Below, piece by piece: positions 8,041-15,946 of a DNA stretch of 27,186 nucleotides; position 1 is the first letter of the stretch, and each line of letters opens with the position of its first letter. The stretch lies in the NCBI GenBank assembly GCA_910577685.1, contig CAJTOH010000047.1, positions 1 to 27,186 on the forward strand, in the 5' to 3' direction. Under the pieces are notes generated by a model. That model saw only the letters and a list, made by a program, of their open reading frames with translations. It did not search any database and had not been told where the DNA came from. The position numbers and the translations under genes were made by a program. Origin of the DNA: an uncultured Dorea sp. GTDB taxonomy: Bacteria; Bacillota; Clostridia; Lachnospirales; Lachnospiraceae.

Positions 8041-8406
8041 ATGGAAGAAAAGAATCTGATCTGTATTAACTGTCCTCTGGGCTGTATGCTGACGGCCGCC
8101 GTGGAGGGGGAAGCGGTTGTGAGCGTTACCGGGAATACCTGCAAGCGCGGAGAGGACTATGCCAGAAAAGAGATGACGAATCCCACTAGGATTGTGACGT
8201 CTACGGTAAGAGTATCCGAAGGGTATGAAAAAATGGTCCCGGTCAAGACGAGAGAAGATATTCCGAAGGGAAAGGTCTTAGAGTGCGTACGGGCTTTAAA
8301 GGATGTTGAAGTGAAGGCTCCGGTTCATATGGGCGACGTGATTGCAGAAAATATAGCGGGGACAGGGGTAGATCTTATTGCCGCCAAAGAAGTGAGAAAG
8401 ATTTAA
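8041..8406 (+). CDS. DUF1667 cysteine-rich protein
   Basis: 121 residues. The N-terminus has a four-cysteine pattern CINCPLGC ... C (near residue 37), likely to bind a metal or iron-sulfur cluster. A central segment (VTSTVRVSEGYEKMVPVKT) is typical of DUF1667. In Firmicutes and Thermotogae this family travels with exactly the two preceding oxidoreductases, so it is probably the third subunit of the same glycerol-3-phosphate dehydrogenase, perhaps an electron-transfer subunit replacing GlpC. No membrane segment is visible, so the complex may be soluble. It is the last gene of the glycerol operon. Confidence 0.85.
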   Translation: MEEKNLICINCPLGCMLTAAVEGEAVVSVTGNTCKRGEDYARKEMTNPTRIVTSTVRVSEGYEKMVPVKTREDIPKGKVLECVRALKDVEVKAPVHMGDVIAENIAGTGVDLIAAKEVRKI

Positions 8407-8414
8407 GAAGCCCA

Positions 8415-8442
8415 TTGACAGACCGGGATATTTTGTTATAAT
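8415..8442 (+). promoter_or_regulatory. Strong sigma-A-type promoter just after the glycerol operon
   Basis: Perfect TTGACA (8415-8420) and perfect TATAAT (8437-8442) with a 16-base spacer, eight bases after the DUF1667 stop. The predicted start is near 8449. No start codon with a ribosome site follows closely; two hairpins follow instead, so the promoter most likely drives a small RNA. Confidence 0.8.
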
Positions 8443-8448
8443 ATATTT

Positions 8449-8540
8449 TACGAGGCAGTGTTGCAGATAGCGTCAGGCTATCTGCAGGCCAATCGTTCTG
8501 AGAGATCCTCAAGGGGATCGCCGATTCTTTTGTTTCTTTA
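8449..8540 (+). ncRNA. Candidate small RNA, two hairpins
   Basis: From the predicted start at about 8449 the RNA would form a perfect 10-bp hairpin (arms 8462-8471 and 8477-8486, five-base loop). A second, longer hairpin has an outer stem 8491-8495/8522-8526 and an inner stem 8504-8508/8515-8519, followed by a U-rich run (CUUUUGUUUCUUU). That is the form of a ~90-nt independent transcript with an intrinsic terminator. I do not recognise a known RNA family. It may instead be a leader ending in a terminator for the adhesin gene downstream, but a separate promoter-like site near 8630 argues against that. Confidence 0.55.
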
Positions 8541-8602
8541 TCAATTGTTTCCCGATACCATTTTATCAGATATTTTTTTCGATTCTAAGAAAATGTCTTT
8601 CA

Positions 8603-8632
8603 TTCTAATTATCTAAGAGATTCGAGTATAAT
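8603..8632 (+). promoter_or_regulatory. Possible promoter of the VaFE adhesin gene
   Basis: TATAAT at 8627-8632 with a weak -35 (TTCTAA at 8603-8608, 18-base spacer). If used, it gives a leader of about 255 bases before the ATG at 8898. Only the -10 is convincing. Confidence 0.4.
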
Positions 8633-8639
8633 CGTGTAA

Positions 8640-8897
8640 CAAATCCCTGAATGATTAAGCAGTAAAAATCCTTATGGAAGCGGGTAGTAATTGCAGATAA
8701 AGTAGTGATAACAGGTCCACGAAAGGAGGCGTCGTCTATTTCGCAGAAAGCGGAAGGTTATGGACAGGTAAAAAAGAGCAGGATGGTTGCGTATGCCTCG
8801 CAGAGGGCGCGCAGGGGCGCGTCCGGATAAGACGGGCTTCGGAAGGGCCGCGTTGGCCGTTTCGGAAAGGCTGTATTTTCGGAAAGGAGAGCGAAGA
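8640..8897 (+). other. Long 5' leader before the adhesin gene
   Basis: About 260 bases without a convincing gene. It holds a good AAAGGAGG site at about 8720-8727 that has no ATG at proper distance. The frame opened five to eight bases later (from ATT 8738) runs 30 codons to a stop, with ATG 8783 inside it. I matched it to no known riboswitch. A short leader peptide or a structured leader is possible. The adhesin frame stays open back to TTG 8787, but the 37 added residues are arginine-rich and precede the signal peptide, so they are unlikely to be translated. Confidence 0.35.
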
Positions 8898-11800
8898 ATG
8901 GTAAGATTGAAGAGAGGTATTTCCTTTTTGCTTGCGCTGACAATCTGTTTTGGGTTTATGCTGCCTTATGCGGGCCGGATATCCGCTTCGGAAAAGGAGG
9001 AAGATCGGACGGTATGTCTTGCCCTGTCAGAGCATGGCAGAATGAGGTTTGCAGATTCAAAAGAGGAGGCAAACGAGGAGACGAGAGTGTATCAGGAAGG
9101 GGATACGGTAACGCTGGCGATTGAGCCGGAGGACGGGTTTTGCCTTGGACAGATCCGTCTTCTTGACGCCGTGACAAAGGAGGAGCTGCCGTTTGAGACG
9201 CCGGAGGGGGAAGAGAACGAGTTTTCTTTTAGAATGGGAGATCATTCGGTTGTCGTACACGCGGTATTTCAGCAGATTGAGGAAAATGCCGGGGATGAAA
9301 TTACAATGGAGACGCCGGAGAAACCTTTGCAGGAAGAACCGGAAGAGGAAAAGGAGGAAGAGGAATATCGTTTCCCGCCCAAGGGGTATGTCTGGGGGAA
9401 AGACAGCAATAAGACGGATAGGGGAATGACCGCCCGTCTGACAGGCGGAGACGGGATAAGAAAGTTTCGGTCGGCGTTAGGCTCGGAGGTGGTGATTCGC
9501 CCGGGTACGGCCCACAGTTACGGAAGCTGGGGGACCTGTGAATTTACGGTAACCACCGGCGCAGGACAGTTTCTGGGGTACTGCGCACAGCCCAATCTGG
9601 GGACAACAAGCGGGACCTACCGCGTGTCGGAGCTTGACAATGACACCATTAAGGCGGCTTTGCTGATTGCGCCCGGAGGCGTGCCGCAGTTATATGAGAA
9701 TTATGGGAAATATGTCTACAATGAGAAGGATCAGAACGTCTATGCCTACGCCCATGCATTGATTGGATACCTGTATATGGGATCGTTGAAAGGGCTGTCT
9801 GCTTCTATGGCGGAGGGGGTTCGGCATATGGCGGACGTAGTGTATGAGTTTTCACAGGATCCGGAGGACTTTTCCTATGGTATCTTTCAGGATTATTTTA
9901 AACAGTACAAGGTATACGTGGCATATACCGGATCTTCCGATCTTCAGGATATCGTATGGTTGGAGAGGAATCCGACCGGGTATGCGAAATTAAAGAAAAC
10001 ATCAGCTAACAGGGGGATTACTGACGGGAACAGTTGTTACAGTCTGGCAGGCGCTCAGTACGGAGTATTCAGCGACCGGGGATGTTCACAGCGTGCGGCC
10101 GTCTTAACGACAGATTCCTCCGGGAGTTCGAATACGGTGAGTCTGGACGAAGGAACTTATTATGTGAAGGAAATCAAGGCGGCAAAAGGATATGCGTTGG
10201 ATCCGGAAGTACATACTATTCAAGTAGAGGCGTCGCAGACGGCGGAATTGAAGGTCAGTGACGAACCTGTTTTCGCCCCTCCTGTTTTCGTCTACAAGAT
10301 TGACCGCGAGACAAAGGGGACGGCGTCCCTTGGAGCGGCGTCTCTGGAAAATACGCAGTTTCGGGTTAATTTCTACAATGGGCATTATACAAAGGACAAC
10401 CTTCCGGACAGGGCGACCCGCTCTTGGGTTATCAAATCCGGGACGGTGGAGATAAGCGGAGGAGCTACCGTCCGCGCGGCGAAAAGAGGGAACCCGGTCA
10501 AGGTTTCCGGCGATTCATTCTATCAGAGAGGCGAGGAAGTCATACTTCCCCTCGGAACCCTGAGCATTGAGGAGATACAGGCGCCGGCCGGATACCAGCT
10601 TGACAGCAGGTATCTAAGCGCCTCGAACGATACGGGGACGCCCGAGGCAGTCCATGTGGCCCGGATTATCCAGAATGGAGAGCAGGGACGTGTTGAGGAT
10701 GGTACGGAGTATCGGGTTGCGAACAGCGTCATCCGGGGAGATCTTGAGCTGACGAAGATTGACAAGAATACCCAGCGGCCCATTGCCGGCGTTCAGTTTC
10801 GGATTACGTCTAAGACTACGAAGGAATCTCATGTTATTATGACGGACGAGAATGGTCATTATTCATCAAGTTCCGCTTATGCCGCCCACAGCCACCGAAC
10901 CAACGGCGGGCAGGCGGGAGACGGACTATGGTTCGGCCGCAATAAGGACGGCGGAAATGTTCCGGTCGACGACGGCGTGGGCGCGCTGCCCTATGACACC
11001 TATACAATAGAAGAATTAAGAGGCCCCGCCAATGAAGGAAAATTCCTCTATTCCGGTTCTTTTACTATCACGAGAGCCAATTATATTGTCAATCTGGGGA
11101 ATGTGGAAAATGCGGATATCGCGATAGAGACGACGGCTAAAGATGAGGCGACAGGCACGCATTATGGGTCGGCGCGGGAAGATGCAGTGTTAATTGATCG
11201 GGTATCTTATATCGGCCTGCAGAAAGAAAAGACGTATCGTCTGGTCGGGACGCTGATGAACCGGACGACGGGCCGCGAAGTTGTCAATGAAGACGGAGCC
11301 GCGATAACGGCCGCGAAGACCTTCACGCCCAAAGATTCCAACGGAGAGATTGAGGTGGAATTTACTTTTGACGCCTCGGGGCTTTCCGGCAACGACGTTG
11401 TGGTTTATGAGAAACTGTATCTGGGGGATGAAAAGCTAGCAGAGCATGCGGATATGAACGATGATTCGCAGACCATTCATTTCCCTGCCCTTAGGACGAG
11501 CGCGGTTGATTATGAGACCGGAGGCAAGACCGCGAAGGCGGAAGACGAGATGAAGATTGTAGATACGGTATCCTATGAGAATCTGCGCGCCGGACGGAAG
11601 TATAAGATAACAGGAACTCTGATGGATAAAGCGACAGGCCGGCCCGCTTTGGACGATAACGGCAGTAAGATTGAGGCGGAGACGGTATTTACCGCAAGGG
11701 CGGAGAGCGGCACGGTTGAAGTGGTATTCTGTTTTCCGGGGAAAAAGCTTGGGGGAAAGACGCTGGTTGCATTTGAAACCTTAGAAAAAGACAATAAGGA

Positions 11801-14800
11801 ATATGCGGTGCATCACGATATTACGGATGAGGCGCAGACGATTTATATTCCAAAGATCGGGACGGCGGTTCGTGATCAGGACACAGAGACGCATATTTCC
11901 TGTGCAAAGGAGTCTGCAGTCCTGATCGACGAGGTGAAATACGAGAATCTTCTTCCGGGAAGGGAATATGTGCTGAGGGGGACGCTGGTGAACCGTGAGA
12001 CGAAAGAGAAGATAAAAGACGCGGGAGGAAATGCGGTTCTTGCACAGACGGCGTTTACACCTTCAAAGAAAAACGGAAGCGAGGAGGTATCGTTTCGGTT
12101 TGACGCAGGCGCGCTTGCGGGAGAGACGGTGGTTGTATTTGAAGAACTTTTGTGCGGCGGGAAATTAATTGCAGAGCACAAGGAGGTTAAGGATGAAGAT
12201 CAGACGATCTATTTTCCGGCTTTAGAGACCGAGGCGTCGGATCAGGAGACTGGCAAAGGGATCGCCTATGCCGGCCGGCAGGTATCGCTGGAGGATAAGG
12301 TGCATTATGAAAACTTGATTCCCGGTAAAAAATATACGGTTCAGGGGGTTCTGAAAGATCAGGCTACAGGGGAGTCGCTCTTAGACGCCCAGGGGAAAGA
12401 GATCACGGCGAAGAAAGAATTTACGGCGAAGGACGCCCAAGGGTATGTGACGGTTGTATTTGAATTTGACGGCAGTCTGCTTGCAGGAAAGACGGCGGTT
12501 GTTTTCGAAGAACTGTTTGCGGATAAGAAGCGTATTGCAGTTCATGCGGATATTCAGGATGAGGCGCAGACTGTGGAATTTCCAAAGATTGGGACGCAGG
12601 CCGTTGACCCGGAGACAGGAACCAATCTGACCTATGCGGCCGATGAGATTACGGTGGCGGACAGGGTTACTTATCAGAACCTGCTCCCGGGGTGCGGGTA
12701 TCGTCTGGAAGGTACGCTGATGGATCAGGAGACGGGAAAACCGGCGGTGGATGCCAGAGGAAAAAAGATTCGGGCGGATACGGAGTTTGTACCGAAAGAG
12801 AAGGACGGAACGGTAGAATTGACGTTTCAGTTCCCGGGAGAAGGTCTTGAAGGCCATACTTTTGTAGTGTTTGAAGAGCTTTCTATGAGGAAGTCTTGGT
12901 TCCGGAACGTGATTGTTGCCGTACATAAGGATATTGCAGACGAGGCGCAGACCATCTATATTCCAAGGATTGAAACCGCCGCCCGCGATCAGGATACGGG
13001 AATGTGTATTTCACAGGCAGATTCGGAAGTAACGCTGATTGACGAGGTAAAGTTTGAAAATCTGGTGCCGGGAAGGGAGTATGTGCTGAAAGGAACCCTG
13101 ATAAACCGGGACACAAAGAAGGCGGTTTTAGATGGGGACGAAAAACCTGTTGCTGCCGAGGCGGCCTTCACGCCGTCAGAGAAGGCCGGAAGCGTCGAGG
13201 TGGAGTTTCGGTTTGACGGAAGAAAATTAGCGGGGGAGACGGTGGTCGTCTATGAAGAATTATTGTATCAAGACCATCGGATTGCAGAGCATAAGGATTT
13301 GGAAGATGAGAAACAGACCGTTCATTTTCCGGATATAGCTACAACTGCAGAAGATAAAAAGATCGAGGATCATATTTCATTTGCAGAAGAACAGGTTACG
13401 ATCGAAGACACGGTACATTATGAGAACCTGATTCCGGGAAAGACGTATACTCTTGTGGGAACATTGATGGATCGATCCACAGGCGAGCCTTTATTGGATG
13501 CCGAAGGAGGTGAGATTACCGCGCAGAAGGAGTTTACTGCGAAGGATTCCGAAGGAGAAGAGACGGTAATATTCGAATTCGACGGCAGTCTCCTTTCCGG
13601 AAAGGCAGCGGTTGCATATGAAGAGCTATTGGTCGAGAAAAAGTGTATAGCGGTTCATGCGGATATCAACGACGCGCCGCAGACGGTAAAATTCCCGGAG
13701 ATTAAGACCGAGGCGATTGATAAGGAGACGGGGACGAATATGACGATGGCCTCCGAGGAGGTAACGATAGTAGATACGGTGTCATATAGGAATCTGATTC
13801 CGGATAGACGGTATCACTTGAAGGGAACATTGATGGATAAAGAGACCGGGGATGTAGCGTTGGATGCAGAGGGCAAAGAGATTCATGCAGATATAACCTT
13901 TGTGCCGGAAGAGGAGGAAGGAACGGTGGAACTGCCATTTTGTTTCCCGGGTAAAGGGCTGGAAGGACACACTTTTGTGGTGTTTGAAGAACTGGCGGTG
14001 GAGAAATCGTGGTTTAAAGAAGTGACGGCTGCGGTTCACAAGGATATGGAAGATGAGGCGCAGACCATTCATATTCCGAAGGTTTGGACCGAGGCGATTG
14101 ATGAGGAAACTCTGACGCATCAGGCTATGGCGGACGGGGAGATCGGAATTACAGACAGGATTTTTTATTCGAATGTCTTGGTCGGAAATGAATATACAGT
14201 GAAAGGAGTCGTTATGGATTACGATACGGGCGAGCCTTTAAAGGATGACCGGGGAGAAGCCGTTACGGGCGAGGCGTCGTTCGTGGCGGAGGAGACGAAA
14301 GGGGAGGTTTCCGTCGGGTTTTCTCTGAGCGGAGCGTCGCTTGCGGGAAAGACGGCTGTAATTTTTGAAACACTTGAATATGAAGAAACTCCGGTTGCAA
14401 GCCATGAAGATCCGGAAGAAACGAAGCAGAGTATCTATTTTCCGTCAATCAAGACGAGTGCGAAGGATCAGGCGGATGATGATAAGGAGCTGGTGATTCA
14501 GGATATGGTGACGATTACAGACAGGGTTTCTTATCAGAATCTGATTCCGGGAACAGAATATCGGATTGAAGGTACGGTTATGGATAAGAAGGCGAGAACT
14601 CCGCTGCTTATCGAGGGGAAGCCTGTGACGGCCGAACAGGTATTTAAGGCGGAGGAAACGGCGGGGAGTATCGAAGTAGACTTTACTTTCCAAAGTAAAG
14701 GAATGGAAGAGAAGGAACTGGTGGTGTTCGAGAAAGTCTATATGACGGAGAATGAAGAAGAAATTGCCAGCCATGAGGATTGGGAGGATCAGGATCAGAC

Positions 14801-14954
14801 CGTAAGGCTTGTAAGAAAGCCAAGTCCGTCAAAGCGGCCCAAGACGGGGGACGCTTTCGCGGGAAGAGGGGCGGTCTGTCTGGCAGCGGCTGCGGCAAGC
14901 GGCGCGGCGGCAATACAAAGTATCAGGAGGAGACGGCGGAGAAAATTTTTTTGA
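8898..14954 (+). CDS. Giant VaFE-repeat, sortase-anchored surface adhesin
   Basis: 2018 residues, probably a cell-wall adhesin or pilus-like fibre. Signal peptide at residues 1-~33 (MVRLKRGISFLLALTICFGF). A thioester-type (TQXA-like) region has Cys229 in GYCAQPNLG and a matching helix AYAHALIGYLY near 282. Three Cna-B/SpaA-like beta-domains lie at about 361-455, 458-598 and 612-732. Ten VaFE repeats of 120-127 residues fill about 743-1972, each with a VVFEEL-like motif carrying the glutamate expected to promote intramolecular Lys-Asn/Asp isopeptide bonds. The C-terminus is a sorting signal: RPKTG, an alanine-rich span and a run of arginines. ATG 8898 is chosen because GGAAAGGAGAG precedes it and it starts the signal peptide. 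No sortase gene is in the window. The variant R in place of L in the sorting motif is unusual but seen in this protein class. Confidence 0.9.
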   Translation: MVRLKRGISFLLALTICFGFMLPYAGRISASEKEEDRTVCLALSEHGRMRFADSKEEANEETRVYQEGDTVTLAIEPEDGFCLGQIRLLDAVTKEELPFETPEGEENEFSFRMGDHSVVVHAVFQQIEENAGDEITMETPEKPLQEEPEEEKEEEEYRFPPKGYVWGKDSNKTDRGMTARLTGGDGIRKFRSALGSEVVIRPGTAHSYGSWGTCEFTVTTGAGQFLGYCAQPNLGTTSGTYRVSELDNDTIKAALLIAPGGVPQLYENYGKYVYNEKDQNVYAYAHALIGYLYMGSLKGLSASMAEGVRHMADVVYEFSQDPEDFSYGIFQDYFKQYKVYVAYTGSSDLQDIVWLERNPTGYAKLKKTSANRGITDGNSCYSLAGAQYGVFSDRGCSQRAAVLTTDSSGSSNTVSLDEGTYYVKEIKAAKGYALDPEVHTIQVEASQTAELKVSDEPVFAPPVFVYKIDRETKGTASLGAASLENTQFRVNFYNGHYTKDNLPDRATRSWVIKSGTVEISGGATVRAAKRGNPVKVSGDSFYQRGEEVILPLGTLSIEEIQAPAGYQLDSRYLSASNDTGTPEAVHVARIIQNGEQGRVEDGTEYRVANSVIRGDLELTKIDKNTQRPIAGVQFRITSKTTKESHVIMTDENGHYSSSSAYAAHSHRTNGGQAGDGLWFGRNKDGGNVPVDDGVGALPYDTYTIEELRGPANEGKFLYSGSFTITRANYIVNLGNVENADIAIETTAKDEATGTHYGSAREDAVLIDRVSYIGLQKEKTYRLVGTLMNRTTGREVVNEDGAAITAAKTFTPKDSNGEIEVEFTFDASGLSGNDVVVYEKLYLGDEKLAEHADMNDDSQTIHFPALRTSAVDYETGGKTAKAEDEMKIVDTVSYENLRAGRKYKITGTLMDKATGRPALDDNGSKIEAETVFTARAESGTVEVVFCFPGKKLGGKTLVAFETLEKDNKEYAVHHDITDEAQTIYIPKIGTAVRDQDTETHISCAKESAVLIDEVKYENLLPGREYVLRGTLVNRETKEKIKDAGGNAVLAQTAFTPSKKNGSEEVSFRFDAGALAGETVVVFEELLCGGKLIAEHKEVKDEDQTIYFPALETEASDQETGKGIAYAGRQVSLEDKVHYENLIPGKKYTVQGVLKDQATGESLLDAQGKEITAKKEFTAKDAQGYVTVVFEFDGSLLAGKTAVVFEELFADKKRIAVHADIQDEAQTVEFPKIGTQAVDPETGTNLTYAADEITVADRVTYQNLLPGCGYRLEGTLMDQETGKPAVDARGKKIRADTEFVPKEKDGTVELTFQFPGEGLEGHTFVVFEELSMRKSWFRNVIVAVHKDIADEAQTIYIPRIETAARDQDTGMCISQADSEVTLIDEVKFENLVPGREYVLKGTLINRDTKKAVLDGDEKPVAAEAAFTPSEKAGSVEVEFRFDGRKLAGETVVVYEELLYQDHRIAEHKDLEDEKQTVHFPDIATTAEDKKIEDHISFAEEQVTIEDTVHYENLIPGKTYTLVGTLMDRSTGEPLLDAEGGEITAQKEFTAKDSEGEETVIFEFDGSLLSGKAAVAYEELLVEKKCIAVHADINDAPQTVKFPEIKTEAIDKETGTNMTMASEEVTIVDTVSYRNLIPDRRYHLKGTLMDKETGDVALDAEGKEIHADITFVPEEEEGTVELPFCFPGKGLEGHTFVVFEELAVEKSWFKEVTAAVHKDMEDEAQTIHIPKVWTEAIDEETLTHQAMADGEIGITDRIFYSNVLVGNEYTVKGVVMDYDTGEPLKDDRGEAVTGEASFVAEETKGEVSVGFSLSGASLAGKTAVIFETLEYEETPVASHEDPEETKQSIYFPSIKTSAKDQADDDKELVIQDMVTITDRVSYQNLIPGTEYRIEGTVMDKKARTPLLIEGKPVTAEQVFKAEETAGSIEVDFTFQSKGMEEKELVVFEKVYMTENEEEIASHEDWEDQDQTVRLVRKPSPSKRPKTGDAFAGRGAVCLAAAAASGAAAIQSIRRRRRRKFF
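11859..12971 (+). repeat. Three-domain super-repeat, copy 1 (VaFE repeats 3-5)
   Basis: 1113 bp (122+122+127 codons). Unit by unit it matches copy 2: repeat 3 with 6 (LIDEVKYENLLPGREYVL vs LIDEVKFENLVPGREYVL), 4 with 7 (HYENLIPGKKYT vs HYENLIPGKTYT; EFTAKD in both) and 5 with 8 (EGLEGHTFVVFEEL plus the KSWF insert). Confidence 0.85.
12972..14084 (+). repeat. Three-domain super-repeat, copy 2 (VaFE repeats 6-8)
   Basis: Exactly 1113 bp and directly adjacent to copy 1, with the same internal 122/122/127-codon pattern. The copies have diverged at many codons, so the duplication is not recent. Repeats 2 and 9 also resemble types 5/8 and 3/6, hinting that the period-three order once ran further. 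Confidence 0.85.
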
Positions 14955-14973
14955 AATTGTCAGTAATTCATTG

Positions 14974-15002
14974 TAGACATAAGAGAAATATTCAAGTACA
15001 AT
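14974..15002 (+). promoter_or_regulatory. Probable promoter of the oxidoreductase/transporter operon
   Basis: TAGACA (14974-14979), 17-base spacer, TACAAT (14997-15002), 67 bases before the gamma-subunit ATG. No clear terminator separates it from the adhesin stop at 14954. Confidence 0.5.
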
Positions 15003-15068
15003 AATGGATGTGAGAAAAACAGAGTTCACTCGGTAATCATAATAGAATATACGAAAGGAAGAGGGAAG

Positions 15069-15641
15069 ATGAGTAACCTTACAGAGATCAGATGGCACGG
15101 CCGGGGCGGCCAGGGTGCCAAGACTGCCGCGCTGCTCCTTGCAGACGTGGCGTTCCAGACAGGGAAATATGTTCAAGGGTTCCCGGAATACGGCCCGGAG
15201 CGTATGGGCGCGCCGATTACGGCATACAATCGAATCAGCGATACGCAGATTCGCGTACATTCCAATATATACGACCCGCAGTATGTGGTAGTGGTGGACG
15301 AATCATTGCTGGAGGCAGTTGATGTAACCCGCGGGCTTAAGAAGGAGGGAGCGATCCTTATCAATACGCCGCGCCCCAAGGAGGAAGTTCTTCCGCACCT
15401 GAAAGGCTATGAAGGGAAGGTATACACCATCGACGCCCACAAGGTATCCATGGCTGCAATGGGAAAATATTTTCCCAATACGCCGCTTCTTGCGGCAATC
15501 GTAAAGGTAGCGGATATTATGGATGAAGAGACGTTTTTAAGAGAGATGCGCGCATCCTTTTCGCATAAGTTTGCCAGTAAACCAGAGGTGATCGACGGCA
15601 ACATGGCGGCTCTTAAGATGGCGCTTGAGGAGGTGCGGTAA
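15069..15641 (+). CDS. porC: 2-oxoacid:ferredoxin oxidoreductase, gamma subunit
   Basis: 190 residues, full length for the gamma subunit of four-subunit pyruvate (or 2-ketoisovalerate) ferredoxin oxidoreductases. Family marks are IRWHGRGGQGAKTAALLLA at the N-terminus, FPEYGPERMGAPITAYNRIS and VVVVDESLL. AAAGGAAGAGGGAAG precedes the ATG. It overlaps the delta gene by one base (TAATG). The complex decarboxylates a 2-oxoacid to acyl-CoA and reduces ferredoxin in the cytoplasm. The symbol follows the Thermotoga/archaeal order C-D-A-B. Confidence 0.93.
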   Translation: MSNLTEIRWHGRGGQGAKTAALLLADVAFQTGKYVQGFPEYGPERMGAPITAYNRISDTQIRVHSNIYDPQYVVVVDESLLEAVDVTRGLKKEGAILINTPRPKEEVLPHLKGYEGKVYTIDAHKVSMAAMGKYFPNTPLLAAIVKVADIMDEETFLREMRASFSHKFASKPEVIDGNMAALKMALEEVR

Positions 15642-15943
15642 TGAATACGGATATCACGAAATTAGGTGTGAAAGCAACTTGGAGAGAACTGACGGAAGGA
15701 ATGGTGATTGCAGGGGCGGGGACATCGAAGGATTTCAATACAGGAGAGTGGTCCACAGACAAGCCGGTATTCATCGAAGAAAAATGCAGACAGTGCCTTT
15801 TGTGTACGCCGGTCTGCCCGGACAGCTGTATCGCTGTGAAGGACGGCAAAAGAGGCGGATTCGACTATGATCATTGTAAGGGATGCGGCATCTGTGTAAA
15901 AGCGTGTCCGTTCGGTGCAATCACGATGGAAGGGGTGGAGTAA
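15641..15943 (+). CDS. porD: 2-oxoacid:ferredoxin oxidoreductase, delta subunit (2x[4Fe-4S] ferredoxin)
   Basis: 100 residues. Two clusters are encoded in CRQCLLCTPVCPDSC and CKGCGICVKACPFGA, the classic CxxCxxCxxxC pairs of a bacterial-type two-cluster ferredoxin. This subunit carries electrons from the catalytic alpha/beta core to soluble ferredoxin. It starts within the gamma stop codon (translational coupling) and ends three bases before the alpha gene. Confidence 0.94.
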   Translation: MNTDITKLGVKATWRELTEGMVIAGAGTSKDFNTGEWSTDKPVFIEEKCRQCLLCTPVCPDSCIAVKDGKRGGFDYDHCKGCGICVKACPFGAITMEGVE

Positions 15944-15946
15944 GAG

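Larger units (their letters stand above)
11124..14812 (+). repeat. Array of ten VaFE repeats
   Basis: Repeat starts by the xTxAxDxxT motif: 11124, 11493, 11859, 12225, 12591, 12972, 13338, 13704, 14085 and 14451. Lengths are 123, 122, 122, 122, 127, 122, 122, 127, 122 and about 120 codons. The two 127-codon units carry a five-residue insert around KSWF. Most units end in a DEAQTIYIPK-like linker strand. Confidence 0.9.

Noticed and set aside
8640..8780. Cyclic-di-GMP or other known riboswitch before the adhesin
   Set aside because: None of the conserved core sequences of the riboswitch classes I know could be found.
8787..8897. N-terminal extension of the adhesin from TTG 8787
   Set aside because: No ribosome site, arginine-rich composition, and it would place 37 residues before a textbook signal peptide; ATG 8898 has GGAAAGGAGAG upstream.
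12381..12926. 181-codon minus-strand frame inside the VaFE repeats
   Set aside because: Recurs in similar form opposite other repeats (for example near 13782-14120), as expected from repetitive coding DNA rather than from a gene.
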